Positions 1-7,450 of a stretch of DNA of 36,739 bases are shown here, piece by piece. Made by a program: the position numbers and the translations under genes. The stretch spans positions 1 to 36,739 of the forward strand of contig CAZRRG010000010.1 of the NCBI GenBank assembly GCA_964602455.1, in the 5' to 3' direction. The notes beneath the pieces are model-generated. The model was not told the origin of the DNA and did not search any database. It saw only the letters and a list, made by a program, of their open reading frames with translations. Every line of letters begins with the position of its first letter. Position 1 is the stretch's first letter. This DNA comes from JBBDIP01 sp964602455 (GTDB taxonomy: Bacteria > Bacillota > Sulfobacillia > Fermentithermobacillales > Fermentithermobacillaceae).

Positions 1-39
1 GCAAGCGCCTCGTGGGTTCGAATCCCACCCCCTCCGCCA
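1..39 (+). tRNA. tRNA-Ser, 3' part only (cut by window edge)
   Basis: The window opens inside a tRNA. The 3' half of a long variable arm is visible (GCAAGCGCC), followed by a T-arm with GTTCGAATC and the acceptor strand CCCCTCC, then G and the encoded CCA at 37-39. The acceptor 3' strand is the same as in the complete tRNA-Ser just downstream. The class II variable arm and the matching acceptor make serine the likely identity. The anticodon lies outside the window, so the isoacceptor is unknown. Confidence 0.85.
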
Positions 40-110
40 AGCACATTTGCGTAGCAAGTGTGCGAGAGATGTCCGGGCGATACGAGAAGAATAAGGTTTG
101 CTGTCATTGC

Positions 111-200
111 GGAGGGGTGTCCGAGCGGCTGAAGGAGCACGCCTGGAGAGCGTGTGTACGGGAAACTGTACCGTGGGTTCAAATCCCACCCCCTCCGCCA
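111..200 (+). tRNA. tRNA-Ser(GGA)
   Basis: This is a 90-nt class II tRNA. The acceptor stem is GGAGGGG (111-117) with CCCCTCC (190-196), the discriminator is G197, and CCA is encoded (198-200). The anticodon stem is CACGC/GCGTG (138-142 and 150-154) around the 7-base loop CTGGAGA. That puts anticodon GGA at 145-147, which reads UCC/UCU serine codons. The long variable arm (GTACGGGAAACTGTAC region) is typical of tRNA-Ser. It lies only about 20 nt before the SRP RNA, so the two are probably cotranscribed, as at the same place in Bacillus. Confidence 0.95.
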
Positions 201-219
201 GAAACGATTGTGTCCGCCA

Positions 220-496
220 AGTTTGGCCGTGCTAAACGGGGAGGTAGCGGTGCCCTGTAACCCGCAATCCGCTATAGCGGGGTTGAAGCCTGTCTGCGGC
301 CGATCCTTTTTGGGGTCAGGCCAGCGCGAGCAGCGTTGAAGGTTGGGTCCTGCGCAATGGGAACTCGTGAACCCCGTCAGGTCCGGAAGGAAGCAGCGGT
401 AAGCGAATCTTCTCATGTGCCGTAGGGGTTCCTGGCCGGAGCCAGCTGCGCTGACACCGCCTGGGGAGGACGGTCAAGGAAGGTGCACGGCCAAAG
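220..496 (+). ncRNA. ffs: Signal recognition particle RNA, large Bacillus-type (with Alu domain)
   Basis: This is the RNA core of the SRP, which targets nascent membrane and secreted proteins together with Ffh. The S-domain signature GTCAGGTCCGGAAGGAAGCA lies at about 376-395, with the GGAA tetraloop at 385-388. The 5' Alu-domain block GTGCTAAACGGGGAGGTAGC follows the start. The two ends close in an 11-bp helix: TTTGGCCGTGC (222-232) pairs with GCACGGCCAAA (485-495). The length of about 275 nt and the Alu domain match the long SRP RNA of Gram-positive spore formers, not the short 4.5S form. The exact ends are inferred from the closing helix. Confidence 0.95.
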
Positions 497-506
497 TGCT
501 TTCTAG

Positions 507-538
507 CCGCCTTTCTAGTCTGCCGCCTTTCTAGTCTG
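507..538 (+). repeat. Two perfect tandem copies of a 16-nt unit
   Basis: CCGCCTTTCTAGTCTG occurs twice in direct tandem (507-522 and 523-538). A partial copy (TTTCTAG) precedes the array. It lies directly after the SRP RNA in noncoding sequence. The 16-nt period is twice the 8-nt period of two other arrays in this window (3975-4038 and 29961-30016). Confidence 0.9.
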
Positions 539-592
539 CTATCTTTGTACCCCTTATCGCCCTTCCTCTCATGAGTTCCTAGCTTCGACCGA

Positions 593-742
593 GTTGCGGG
601 TCTTGCCCGCCAGTTTTCAGCGCCGTGGCGGGTAGCACCCGCATCGGCATCCAAAGGTGGCGGATTCTGCCCGCCGCGGCGAAGCGTCGTTGCCGCTTCT
701 GCCCGCAACACCCCTTTCGAGTGGCGGGTTTCGCCCGCCACT
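593..742. repeat. Cluster of GC-rich hairpin units (GGCGGGT...CCCGCC family)
   Basis: The SRP RNA-dnaX spacer (497-872) has no convincing gene. It contains several imperfect inverted repeats built on the same theme, such as GTTGCGGGTCTTGCCCGC (from 593). The best is a perfect 9-bp stem, AGTGGCGGG (720-728) with CCCGCCACT (734-742), around a TTTCG loop. The sequence TTTGAGCAG follows soon after. The same hairpin theme and the same TTTGAGCAG tag recur at 12029-12358, so this looks like a dispersed intergenic repeat family (REP-like). No T-run follows the stems, so they are not simple terminators. Confidence 0.7.
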
Positions 743-872
743 GAGTTTGAGCAGAGTCGCGAGGGTAGGAAAGGTTAGGAACCGACAGATCACGATTGTA
801 ACAAGGGAAGGCGACTGCGTCGCCTGCGTCGAAGTCCTATGAGTCCTATAGCACCGCAGGAGGGTAGTCCAC

Positions 873-2990
873 TTGTCATACGTCGCTCTTTATCGCAGCT
901 GGCGGCCAAACCGATGGGATGAAGTGGTTGACCAGAAGGCAGTCGTCCGAATCCTCAGGAACGCGCTGTCCGAAGGCAAGGTCTCCCATGCGTACCTGTT
1001 TTCCGGTCCCCGCGGGACAGGGAAGACGACGGTCGCGCGCCTCCTGGCGAAGGCCGTTAACTGCGAGAACCCCTCCAGTGCGGAACCATGCAACGAATGC
1101 CGGACCTGTGTCTCCATCAATGAAGGCAGTTCGGTAGACGTCATCGAGATAGACGCCGCCTCGAACCGCGGCATCGACGAGATACGCAGCCTGCGTGAAA
1201 GCGTGAGATATGTCCCGGTAATGGGACGGTACAAGGTCTACATCATCGACGAAGTCCACATGCTTACCCAGGAAGCGTTCAACGCCCTCCTGAAGACACT
1301 GGAAGAGCCGCCGGAGCACGTGATCTTTGTGCTGGCTACTACGGCGCCCCACAAGATACCGCTGACTATTACGTCCCGATGCCAGCGTTTGGACTTCAGG
1401 CGCCTGTCGATCCCCGATATCGAGGGACAGCTGAACAAGATCCTTACCGCACTCGCAAATAAGCCGGCCAAGCAAGAGGGACTGCCGGGCATGGACGCGC
1501 CGCCTCAGATGGAGATCTCCTGGGAGAAGGATGCCTTGCGCTTGATCGCGAGGGCCGCCAGGGGATCCATGCGAGATGGTCTTTCCATCCTGGACCTCTG
1601 CCTTACGTACGGAAATGGACGTGTCTCGGCCGATGATGTCCGGGAAATACTAGGCGAGACATCGGCCCAAGCGATGGGACGACTGTTCCGGGCCCTGTCC
1701 CAAGCGGACGTGAAGACCGTGCTGGATGTAACCCAGGAGGCCTCAGACAGGGGAAAGGACATGGGCGAGCTCTGCGAGGAGATCGCCGAGTTCGCTCGAG
1801 ACCTGCTCCTAATCAGGTCCGGGGGCAGGGTTGCCGACATCGGCCGTCCCCAGGATGAGATATCGGACATGACCGCGCTCTCCAAGGCGTTCTCTCCTGC
1901 CATGCTCATCGCGCTGCTTGAAGCCACAGGCAAAGCAGCGGCCGAGATCAGGAACCAGGACGATCCCCGGCTTACCGTCGAGATGGCCCTGCTTGGGCTC
2001 TTCCTTTCCGGTGACACCCGGCGATTGATGGCAGGGGCTTCGGGAGCAGGGGCACCGGAACCAGGGACTGCGGAGGCGGCGTCAGCGAAGACAGCGCCGG
2101 CAACGATAGCGACTGAAGAAGCCTTGCGGACAGCAGCCCCGGAGACAGTAGCCTCGAAAGCTGCGGCTCCAAAAGCTGCGGCTCCAAAAGCTGCGGCTCC
2201 AAAAGCTGCGGCTTCAGGACAAACGACCCCGAAGCCCGATGAGGAGACTGGAGGTTCAGATCGGGGTGCCGCAGCGGCTTCCGCTCAAGCGGCTTCAGCA
2301 GAGGAAGCACCTCCGTCCAAGGCGGAGTCTGACGATGAGATCCTGGAAGAGATCAAATCCTCCTGGCCGGCGTTACTGGAAGCCCTCGCGAAGGGCAAGA
2401 GGATGATGGCCAGGGCGTACCTCATGCCTGCAAGCCCAATGCAAGTGACCGGCGGGAAGACGCTAGTCCTGGCGTACCCACGGAAGTACGGCACCCATAT
2501 GGAGCAGATAATGGCGCCCGACAACAAGAACATAGTGCAGACCTACTTGCACCGGGTGCTGAAGAGGAAGATTGAGATCCAGGTTGCGGTATCGGATCTC
2601 GATCCCGCGCACTATGGAGGAGGAGCCGGCAATGGCGGCCGTGGCGGCTACGGATCCGGCAATGGTGGCCATGACGGCAATGGAACCGGTAGTGGCGACA
2701 GCGATGGAAACGGAGGCGGCGCCGGCAGCCGCGATGGCGGCGGGAACGGCTATAACGGCGACAGTGCATATGGCGAGGTTAGCCCTGGTGGCAGCGCTCA
2801 GGACGGATCGTGGGTAGGAAACGGCGGGGATTTCACCTCCGGTAACGGCAACGGCGCGGGCATCGAGGATGCCGCCGGAGTTGGCGGAGGGAGCCCAGCC
2901 GGACGCTCCGATAAGGTCAGTAGCAGCGGGGATTTGCATCCCCTGGTCAAAGCTGCCATAACTATACTTGACGGAAAAGTGGTCTCCTAG
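873..2990 (+). CDS. dnaX: DNA polymerase III subunit gamma/tau
   Basis: DnaX is the AAA+ clamp-loader subunit of the replicative polymerase. The TTG start at 873 has the SD sequence AGGAGGG at 859-865. Visible motifs are Walker A GPRGTGKT (residues 45-52), a zinc module with C64, C73, C76 and C79, Walker B DEVH (126-129) and a sensor/arginine-finger stretch ending in SRCQR near 170. A Pro/Ala-rich linker has four tandem KAAAP-type repeats near residues 430-448. A globular tau-like domain follows. Then comes an unusual Gly/Asn/Ser/Asp-rich tail (about residues 578-680) before the conserved end LHPLVKAAITILDGKVV. At 705 aa it is longer than many Bacillota homologues, mainly because of the linker and tail. 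It is the first gene of a dnaX-ybaB-recR group. Confidence 0.97.
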   Translation: MSYVALYRSWRPNRWDEVVDQKAVVRILRNALSEGKVSHAYLFSGPRGTGKTTVARLLAKAVNCENPSSAEPCNECRTCVSINEGSSVDVIEIDAASNRGIDEIRSLRESVRYVPVMGRYKVYIIDEVHMLTQEAFNALLKTLEEPPEHVIFVLATTAPHKIPLTITSRCQRLDFRRLSIPDIEGQLNKILTALANKPAKQEGLPGMDAPPQMEISWEKDALRLIARAARGSMRDGLSILDLCLTYGNGRVSADDVREILGETSAQAMGRLFRALSQADVKTVLDVTQEASDRGKDMGELCEEIAEFARDLLLIRSGGRVADIGRPQDEISDMTALSKAFSPAMLIALLEATGKAAAEIRNQDDPRLTVEMALLGLFLSGDTRRLMAGASGAGAPEPGTAEAASAKTAPATIATEEALRTAAPETVASKAAAPKAAAPKAAAPKAAASGQTTPKPDEETGGSDRGAAAASAQAASAEEAPPSKAESDDEILEEIKSSWPALLEALAKGKRMMARAYLMPASPMQVTGGKTLVLAYPRKYGTHMEQIMAPDNKNIVQTYLHRVLKRKIEIQVAVSDLDPAHYGGGAGNGGRGGYGSGNGGHDGNGTGSGDSDGNGGGAGSRDGGGNGYNGDSAYGEVSPGGSAQDGSWVGNGGDFTSGNGNGAGIEDAAGVGGGSPAGRSDKVSSSGDLHPLVKAAITILDGKVVS
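2157..2216 (+). repeat. 15-bp coding tandem repeat inside dnaX (4 units)
   Basis: Four copies of AAAGCTGCGGCTCCA run head to tail and encode KAAAP. The last copy has one change (TTCA for TCCA). The array sits in the flexible linker after the ATPase and collar region, where length change should be tolerated. Confidence 0.95.
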
Positions 2991-3002
2991 GAGGAAAGAC
3001 AT

Positions 3003-3338
3003 ATGCCGAGATACCCGGGCCCTGGTGGCTTCGACATGCAGAAACTGATGAAGGAAGCCCAGAAGCTTCAGAACGAGATGCAGCGCATCCAGGAAGAGCT
3101 TGCCGAGAAGACGGTAGAGGGCACTGCCGGGGGCGGCATGGTCAAAGCGGTCATTACCTGCGGCATGCAGCTCAAGTCTGTGGAGATTCAAAAGGAAGTC
3201 GTCGACCCTGACGATGTCGAGATGCTTCAGGATCTCATAGTCGCTGCGGTAAACGCGGCCATAGCCAAGGCACAGGAGACGTCCAACCAGGAGATGTCCA
3301 AAGTAACAGGCGCCCCCAGCATGCCGTTCAAGTTCTAG
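3003..3338 (+). CDS. YbaB/EbfC family nucleoid-associated protein
   Basis: This is a small (111 aa) DNA-binding protein of the YbaB/EbfC family, proteins that form dimers and coat the nucleoid. The N-terminus MPRYPGPGGFDMQKLMKEA and the following amphipathic coiled-coil helix (about residues 12-40) are typical. So are the central TAGGGMVKAVITCGMQL and the DPDDVEMLQDLIVAAVNAA segment. The ATG start is preceded by AGGAGGAAAGAC, 12 nt after the dnaX stop. The position between dnaX and recR is the standard bacterial arrangement and supports the call. Confidence 0.95.
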   Translation: MPRYPGPGGFDMQKLMKEAQKLQNEMQRIQEELAEKTVEGTAGGGMVKAVITCGMQLKSVEIQKEVVDPDDVEMLQDLIVAAVNAAIAKAQETSNQEMSKVTGAPSMPFKF

Positions 3339-3344
3339 CCGGCG

Positions 3345-3953
3345 ATGCCTGTCATCCCCGAGCCGATAAACCGCTTGGCCGAGGAGCTGCGCAGACTCCC
3401 CGGCGTGGGCCCCAAGACGGCCCAGCGTCTGGCGTTTCACCTGGTGGTCTCAGGCAAGGAGTCCATGGATAAGCTCATCCATGCGCTCGAGGAGGCCAGA
3501 GACAAGGTGGGCTATTGCTCGGTCTGCGGGAACCTAACCGACATCGATCCCTGCGGAGTATGCGGCGACCAAAAACGGGATGAGAGCCTCCTCTGCGTTG
3601 TGGCGTACCCCAAGGATGTCATCGCCATAGAGCGCGCCGGAGGCTACCGGGGCTTCTACCACGTCCTTCACGGGTACATCGAGCCGCTCAAGGGGATCGG
3701 TCCCGAGGAAATCAGGGTTAGGGAACTGGTTTCTCGAGTTGAGGCTCCGGGAAGCAAGATACGGGAAGTGATCCTGGCGACCAATCCCGACATCGATGGC
3801 GAGACAACAGCCCTGTACCTGGCAAAGGCGCTTAAACCCTCAGGCGTCAAGGTCACCAGGCTGGCCAGAGGGCTGCCTTTCGGCGCAGACCTCGACTATG
3901 CCGACGAGGTCACTTTGGCGAAATCTATGGAGACACGTAGGGAGATCACGTAA
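3345..3953 (+). CDS. recR: Recombination protein RecR
   Basis: RecR acts with RecO (and RecF) to load RecA at gaps in damaged DNA. The protein is 202 aa, close to the usual ~200. It has an N-terminal helix-hairpin-helix (RLPGVGPKTAQRLAFHL, residues 17-33) and a zinc finger with C58, C61, C70 and C73. The C-terminal Toprim domain contains the acidic residues of EEIRVREL and the NPDIDGETTALYLAK segment. The ATG lies 6 nt after the ybaB stop with no strong SD, so translation is probably coupled. Confidence 0.97.
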   Translation: MPVIPEPINRLAEELRRLPGVGPKTAQRLAFHLVVSGKESMDKLIHALEEARDKVGYCSVCGNLTDIDPCGVCGDQKRDESLLCVVAYPKDVIAIERAGGYRGFYHVLHGYIEPLKGIGPEEIRVRELVSRVEAPGSKIREVILATNPDIDGETTALYLAKALKPSGVKVTRLARGLPFGADLDYADEVTLAKSMETRREIT

Positions 3954-3974
3954 TCACACTGCAGCCGGCGTACT

Positions 3975-4038
3975 TGCCTCACTGCCTTGCCGCCTCGCTG
4001 TCTCACTGTCTGACTGCCTCACTATCTCACTACCTCGG
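3975..4038. repeat. Octanucleotide tandem array (8 degenerate units)
   Basis: Eight consecutive 8-nt units with consensus TGYCTCAC fill the sequence after the recR stop: TGCCTCAC, TGCCTTGC, CGCCTCGC, TGTCTCAC, TGTCTGAC, TGCCTCAC, TATCTCAC and TACCTCGG. The array is noncoding and not palindromic. A second array with the same 8-nt period but a different unit is at 29961-30016. Confidence 0.85.
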
Positions 4039-4168
4039 TCACAACTAGGACCTGTCGTACTCCACGCGGCTCTACCTGCATAAAATTACCAGTGCTAATC
4101 CATACTCCGTGGTGTAGCGGACTGGCCTTTTCCCGCGTACATGTGTGTTAGGCAGGGGAGTAGGTGTA

Positions 4169-4408
4169 ATGCAACTACGAAAACCTAAGGCTGACAGAGA
4201 GTCACAGGAACACCAGGAGTTCATTGCGGCCCTTCGATCGGCCCAAAGAGAGTACGATGTGGCCGCGTCGTGCTTCGGCGAGGCTGTGGAGCCGGAGATC
4301 ATCGACGAGTCCATCTTTCTCATGGAGGCGGCCAGGAAGAAGTACGAGTATTTCCTCCGCAGAATCCGGGCAGTCCACGAGAAGGCTTCCTGCAGCAAGA
4401 GCTCGTAA
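4169..4408 (+). CDS. YaaL-like small protein (DUF2508 family)
   Basis: This is a small, charged, helical protein of 79 aa that resembles the DUF2508/YaaL family of unknown function. Visible features are a basic N-terminus, an EHQEFIAALRSAQREYDVA helix and the pattern IIDESIFLMEAARKKYEYFLR, which is characteristic of this family. I prefer ATG 4169 because GGGGAG (4156-4161) lies 7 nt upstream. A GTG at 4145 in the same frame would add 8 residues and has no comparable SD. Its place between recR and bofA matches yaaL in Bacillus, which strengthens a call that sequence alone would support only moderately. Confidence 0.82.
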   Translation: MQLRKPKADRESQEHQEFIAALRSAQREYDVAASCFGEAVEPEIIDESIFLMEAARKKYEYFLRRIRAVHEKASCSKSS

Positions 4409-4452
4409 CCCGCATATCCCGGACACGCATCTCATAGGCATTTGCCGGAGGG

Positions 4453-4719
4453 ATGCGTGTGGACATAAACCTCATCCTTGGGATTCTTGTAGCGGGCCTG
4501 GTCGTTGTCTACCTCATCAAGGCGCTATCTCGTCCCATAGCCGGCATCGGCAAGATACTCATGCGTTCAGCTCTGGCTTTCTGCGCCATATGGGCGGTGA
4601 ACGTGATCGGTTCTTACATGGGGTTCCACATGGGCCTGAATCTCATCTCAGCCGTGACGGTCGGCGCGCTCGGAGTACCCGGGATAGCGCTCTTGCTGGC
4701 GATCAAGTATCTGGTATAG
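4453..4719 (+). CDS. bofA: Pro-sigma-K processing inhibitor BofA
   Basis: BofA is a small integral membrane protein that holds the SpoIVFB protease inactive in the outer forespore membrane until late sporulation. The 88-aa product has an N-terminal hydrophobic helix (about residues 4-22) and a second membrane region (about 37-75). It ends in the family-typical hydrophobic GVPGIALLLAIKYLV. The ATG has CCGGAGGG just upstream (4445-4452). The recR-yaaL-bofA order matches Bacillus. Its presence implies that the organism forms endospores. Confidence 0.92.
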   Translation: MRVDINLILGILVAGLVVVYLIKALSRPIAGIGKILMRSALAFCAIWAVNVIGSYMGFHMGLNLISAVTVGALGVPGIALLLAIKYLV

Positions 4720-4736
4720 GGCTCTTAGGCCAGACA

Positions 4737-5684
4737 CTACGGCAGGTAATCCCTCGGATTGACGGGGTCGCCGTCCTTCCGGACCTCAAAGTGGAGGTTT
4801 GGCCCCGTCGTGGTGCCGGACTGACCCACGTATCCGATGATATCGCCGGCGAAGACCTGATCGCCCACTTCTACGGCGAACCCGGACAGGTGCCCGTACA
4901 TGGTCTCGACGCCACCGCCGTGGTCGATGGTGACTAAGCGGCCGTAGCCCGCGTACCAGTCCGCGAACGTGACCACACCCGACGCAGCCGCGTAGGCATT
5001 GCTTCCTTCGGATGCGGCGATGTCTATGCCGTCATGGTGGGACGATTCCCCCGTTACCGGATGGATCCGCCAGCCAAATGAACTGCTCACAGGCCCTTTT
5101 GCCGGCCACGTGAACGAGGAGGACCTGGATAGGACCTGGATGGAGCGGGCGGGGGTGGCGCCGGGCAGCAGCAGGATCTGGCCGACCTCGATGTCGTCGG
5201 GACCCTCAAGCCCGTTGACCAGCACTATGTCGTCGATCGGCACCGCGTACTTGGTGCTGATTTCATCCAATGTATCGCCTTCCTGCACCTTCACTACCGT
5301 CCCTACTCCGTTCTGCATGATGGAGAGGTCTTGACCGACGCTCAGGCGGTCAGGATACGCAATGCCGTTTATGTGGGCGATGGACTCGGAACTGGTGTTG
5401 AACTGCTTCGCAATGGAGGATAGGGTGTCTCCGCTCTTCACCCCATAGGTCACCAGGCTGATCTCCCGCGCCGAGGTACCACCGGTATCCGTTCCTACGG
5501 TCCGATAGCCCGTGGTAAGCCTCTCAGCCAGGATATCTTGAGGAGTAAGCGTGAGCTGGGCGGTGGATACAGAAGCTTGAGAAGGTGGAGTCCGCAAGAA
5601 GCCGAAGACTATCCCCAGGATCACAAGGCACAGGCACCAGCCATACGCTTTCAGCCGGCCACGCGGAAGAAGGTAAAGGCGCAA
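4737..5684 (-). CDS. LysM-domain M23 family peptidoglycan endopeptidase
   Basis: This is a predicted cell-wall zinc endopeptidase of 315 aa. An N-terminal membrane or signal segment (about residues 14-30) is followed by two LysM peptidoglycan-binding repeats (about 78-123 and 129-174). A lysostaphin-type M23 domain follows (about 193-312). Zinc and catalytic residues are visible as HHDGID (H217, D221), YGHLSG (H265) and NLHFE (H298). The TTG start has GAGGAGGA about 10 nt upstream. It faces bofA with a gap of 17 nt and is transcribed away from the SCIFF gene. A role in spore-cortex or envelope remodelling fits the context but is inferred. Confidence 0.93.
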   Translation of the reverse strand: MRLYLLPRGRLKAYGWCLCLVILGIVFGFLRTPPSQASVSTAQLTLTPQDILAERLTTGYRTVGTDTGGTSAREISLVTYGVKSGDTLSSIAKQFNTSSESIAHINGIAYPDRLSVGQDLSIMQNGVGTVVKVQEGDTLDEISTKYAVPIDDIVLVNGLEGPDDIEVGQILLLPGATPARSIQVLSRSSSFTWPAKGPVSSSFGWRIHPVTGESSHHDGIDIAASEGSNAYAAASGVVTFADWYAGYGRLVTIDHGGGVETMYGHLSGFAVEVGDQVFAGDIIGYVGQSGTTTGPNLHFEVRKDGDPVNPRDYLP

Positions 5685-5731
5685 CTTGGGGACATCCTCC
5701 TCGCTTCCATACTAGTTGGACAGGTACCCGA

Positions 5732-5761
5732 ATTATACCTGCAAGACAACCAAAAAGGCAA
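5732..5761 (-). promoter_or_regulatory. Predicted sigma-A promoter for the M23 peptidase gene
   Basis: Read on the minus strand, the -35 element is TTGCCT (complement of 5756-5761) and the -10 is TATAAT (complement of 5732-5737), with an 18-nt spacer. It lies back to back with the promoter of the SCIFF gene. Confidence 0.6.
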
Positions 5762-5769
5762 TTATGGTG

Positions 5770-5797
5770 TTGCCATCCTCCCCGTCTCCCATATAAT
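5770..5797 (+). promoter_or_regulatory. Predicted sigma-A promoter for the SCIFF operon
   Basis: TTGCCA (5770-5775) and a perfect TATAAT (5792-5797) are separated by 16 nt. Transcription would start near 5804, about 44 nt before the GTG start of the SCIFF gene. There is no other gene between, so this is the natural promoter for the peptide and its maturase. Confidence 0.7.
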
Positions 5798-5847
5798 CAT
5801 ATTTGACTTCTGCCCAAGCGTTTCCTGTATTTGAGAGGAGAATAACC

Positions 5848-6012
5848 GTGGCCAAGGAAAATAATGACAGAGTAGTCTTGAAGCATATCGTCCCCGCCGT
5901 TATCCCGGACTGGAAGAGAGAAAGCCCTGTTTGTGAATCCTGCCAAGCCTCGTGCCAGTCAGCGTGCAAGACGTCGTGCACCGTCTCGAACCAGCCTTGT
6001 CCGGAGAAGTAG
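5848..6012 (+). CDS. SCIFF ribosomal peptide precursor (six cysteines in forty-five residues)
   Basis: This is a 54-aa precursor of a thioether-bridged peptide (RiPP) of the SCIFF family. The C-terminal core contains PVCESCQASCQSACKTSC and one more Cys shortly after, six cysteines in all, the family signature. The leader (AKENNDRVVLKHIVPAVIP) is longer than the few residues seen in many homologues. The GTG at 5848 is chosen because GAGAGGAG (5833-5840) lies 7 nt upstream. A longer in-frame reading from 5803 would begin at the predicted transcription start. The maturase gene follows and overlaps. SCIFF peptides are widespread in Clostridia but their biological role is not established. Confidence 0.93.
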   Translation: MAKENNDRVVLKHIVPAVIPDWKRESPVCESCQASCQSACKTSCTVSNQPCPEK

Positions 6013-7424
6013 GCGGCACAAAAAAGAGCGTCCATCTCTTCTCGATAGACGGAGTCAATCTGGCCTACGACGGAGCGTCAGGGGCCCTTCACCGGCTTAG
6101 CTCCGTTGGCCGGGACACGCTCGAATGGGCCATTTCCCACCCCGGGCTTGTGGGGCAAGAAACTCCGGCTGACCTCATCCGGGACCTGTCTTCCTACCCG
6201 CCGGAAGACGTGCGGGAGGCATGGGATGAGGTGAGGTATCTCTACGGGAAGACCATATTCGCGCCCGACCTCACCATGGAGTCCGCCACAGGCGACGACG
6301 ACGACCGCGGCGCGCTGGAAGCCGGTCTCAAAGCCATGTGCCTCGACGTCGCCCATGACTGCAACCTAGCCTGCTCGTATTGCTTCGCGTCGACCGGCAA
6401 CTTCGGGGGACGCCCTCACCTCATGACGAAAGAAGCCGGGCGAGATGCTATTGATTTCCTCATTGCCGGCTCCAGGGACCGCAAGTATCTGGATGTGGAT
6501 TTCTTCGGCGGCGAGCCGCTCATGTCGTTCGACGTCGTCAAGGAAGTGGTCCGCTACGCGAGGGAAGAGGGCAGGGAACGGGGCAAAGAGTTTCGCTTTA
6601 CCCTGACCACCAACTGCACCCTCTTGGATGAGAGAAAGATTGGCTTTCTTAACGACGAGGGGATTAGCCTCATATTGAGCATTGACGGCCGTCCCCACGT
6701 TCACGACGCGCAGCGGCGGTTCCGTGATGGTCGTCCAAGCCACGCTCTGGCCATAGAGAAGGCGCGACAGGTCGCCATATCCCGTGGCGGCAAGGACTAC
6801 TACATACGCGGGACCTACACAAAGGCGAACCTGGACTTTGACGCCGACGTCCGCTACTTGTACGAGCAGGGCTTTAGAAGACTGTCGCTGGAGCCTGCCG
6901 TTGGCGACCCGGATGATGGCAGTTCGATCTCCGAGTCCGATTTGCCCGCTCTACGGGAGTCCTACCTCCGTATCGTGAAGTTCTGGCACGAGTGCGCGCA
7001 GGCGGGGGATCCATTTGAGTTCTACCACTTCAACCTGGGTCTTTCCGGCGGCCTCTGCCGAGAGCGGAGGATAACCGGCTGCGGCGCAGGCTATGAGTAT
7101 GTTGCGGTCACCCCGACCGGAGAAGTCTACCCGTGCCACCAATTGGTCGGCAAACAGGAATTCCTCCTAGGCGACACCAAAAGCGGGATGGTCAGATCCG
7201 GTATTATGGAGGCTTTCCATGCTGCCCGGATCCCGCAAAAGCCTGTATGCAGAGCCTGCTGGGCTCGTTACCTGTGCGGCGGAGGATGCCACGCCAGGGC
7301 GATCGCGGCCGGCAATCCCCTCACTGAGCCCGACCCACTATCGTGTCACATTATGAGAACGCGGTTGGAATTTGCGCTTTACGCTCAAACATTGCCGGTG
7401 TCGCGGAAGGAAAACATAACATAG
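5997..7424 (+). CDS. SCIFF maturase, radical SAM/SPASM thioether-forming enzyme
   Basis: This radical SAM enzyme installs sulfur-to-alpha-carbon thioether bridges in the SCIFF peptide. The radical SAM cluster motif is CNLACSYC (C122, C126 and C129 counted from TTG 5997). FFGGEPLM and the LTTNCTLL segment follow. A C-terminal SPASM region carries cysteines for auxiliary Fe-S clusters (GCGAGYEY, YPCHQ, CRACWARYLCGGGCHAR and LSCHIM). The N-terminal VHLFSIDGVNLAYD matches the start region of family members. The start is uncertain. No ATG, GTG or TTG lies between the SCIFF stop and VHLF. TTG 5997 is the closest in-frame start, and GTGs at 5952, 5964 and 5976 lie further inside the SCIFF gene. None has a clear SD, so coupling to SCIFF translation is likely. 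Confidence 0.93.
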   Translation: MSGEVGGTKKSVHLFSIDGVNLAYDGASGALHRLSSVGRDTLEWAISHPGLVGQETPADLIRDLSSYPPEDVREAWDEVRYLYGKTIFAPDLTMESATGDDDDRGALEAGLKAMCLDVAHDCNLACSYCFASTGNFGGRPHLMTKEAGRDAIDFLIAGSRDRKYLDVDFFGGEPLMSFDVVKEVVRYAREEGRERGKEFRFTLTTNCTLLDERKIGFLNDEGISLILSIDGRPHVHDAQRRFRDGRPSHALAIEKARQVAISRGGKDYYIRGTYTKANLDFDADVRYLYEQGFRRLSLEPAVGDPDDGSSISESDLPALRESYLRIVKFWHECAQAGDPFEFYHFNLGLSGGLCRERRITGCGAGYEYVAVTPTGEVYPCHQLVGKQEFLLGDTKSGMVRSGIMEAFHAARIPQKPVCRACWARYLCGGGCHARAIAAGNPLTEPDPLSCHIMRTRLEFALYAQTLPVSRKENIT

Positions 7425-7450
7425 GATAGAATAACATCTTTTGGTTACTG

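Noticed and set aside
316..741. Open frames on both strands over the SRP RNA and its downstream spacer
   Set aside because: They overlap a clear structured RNA and GC-rich hairpin repeats, and show no protein-like composition or SD.
720..742. Perfect hairpin as an intrinsic terminator of the tRNA-SRP RNA unit
   Set aside because: No T-run follows the stem, and it belongs to a repeat family also found elsewhere.
2157..2216. Programmed frameshift site in dnaX giving a short gamma form
   Set aside because: The A-runs in the KAAAP repeats are too short and there is no A6G-type slippery heptamer.
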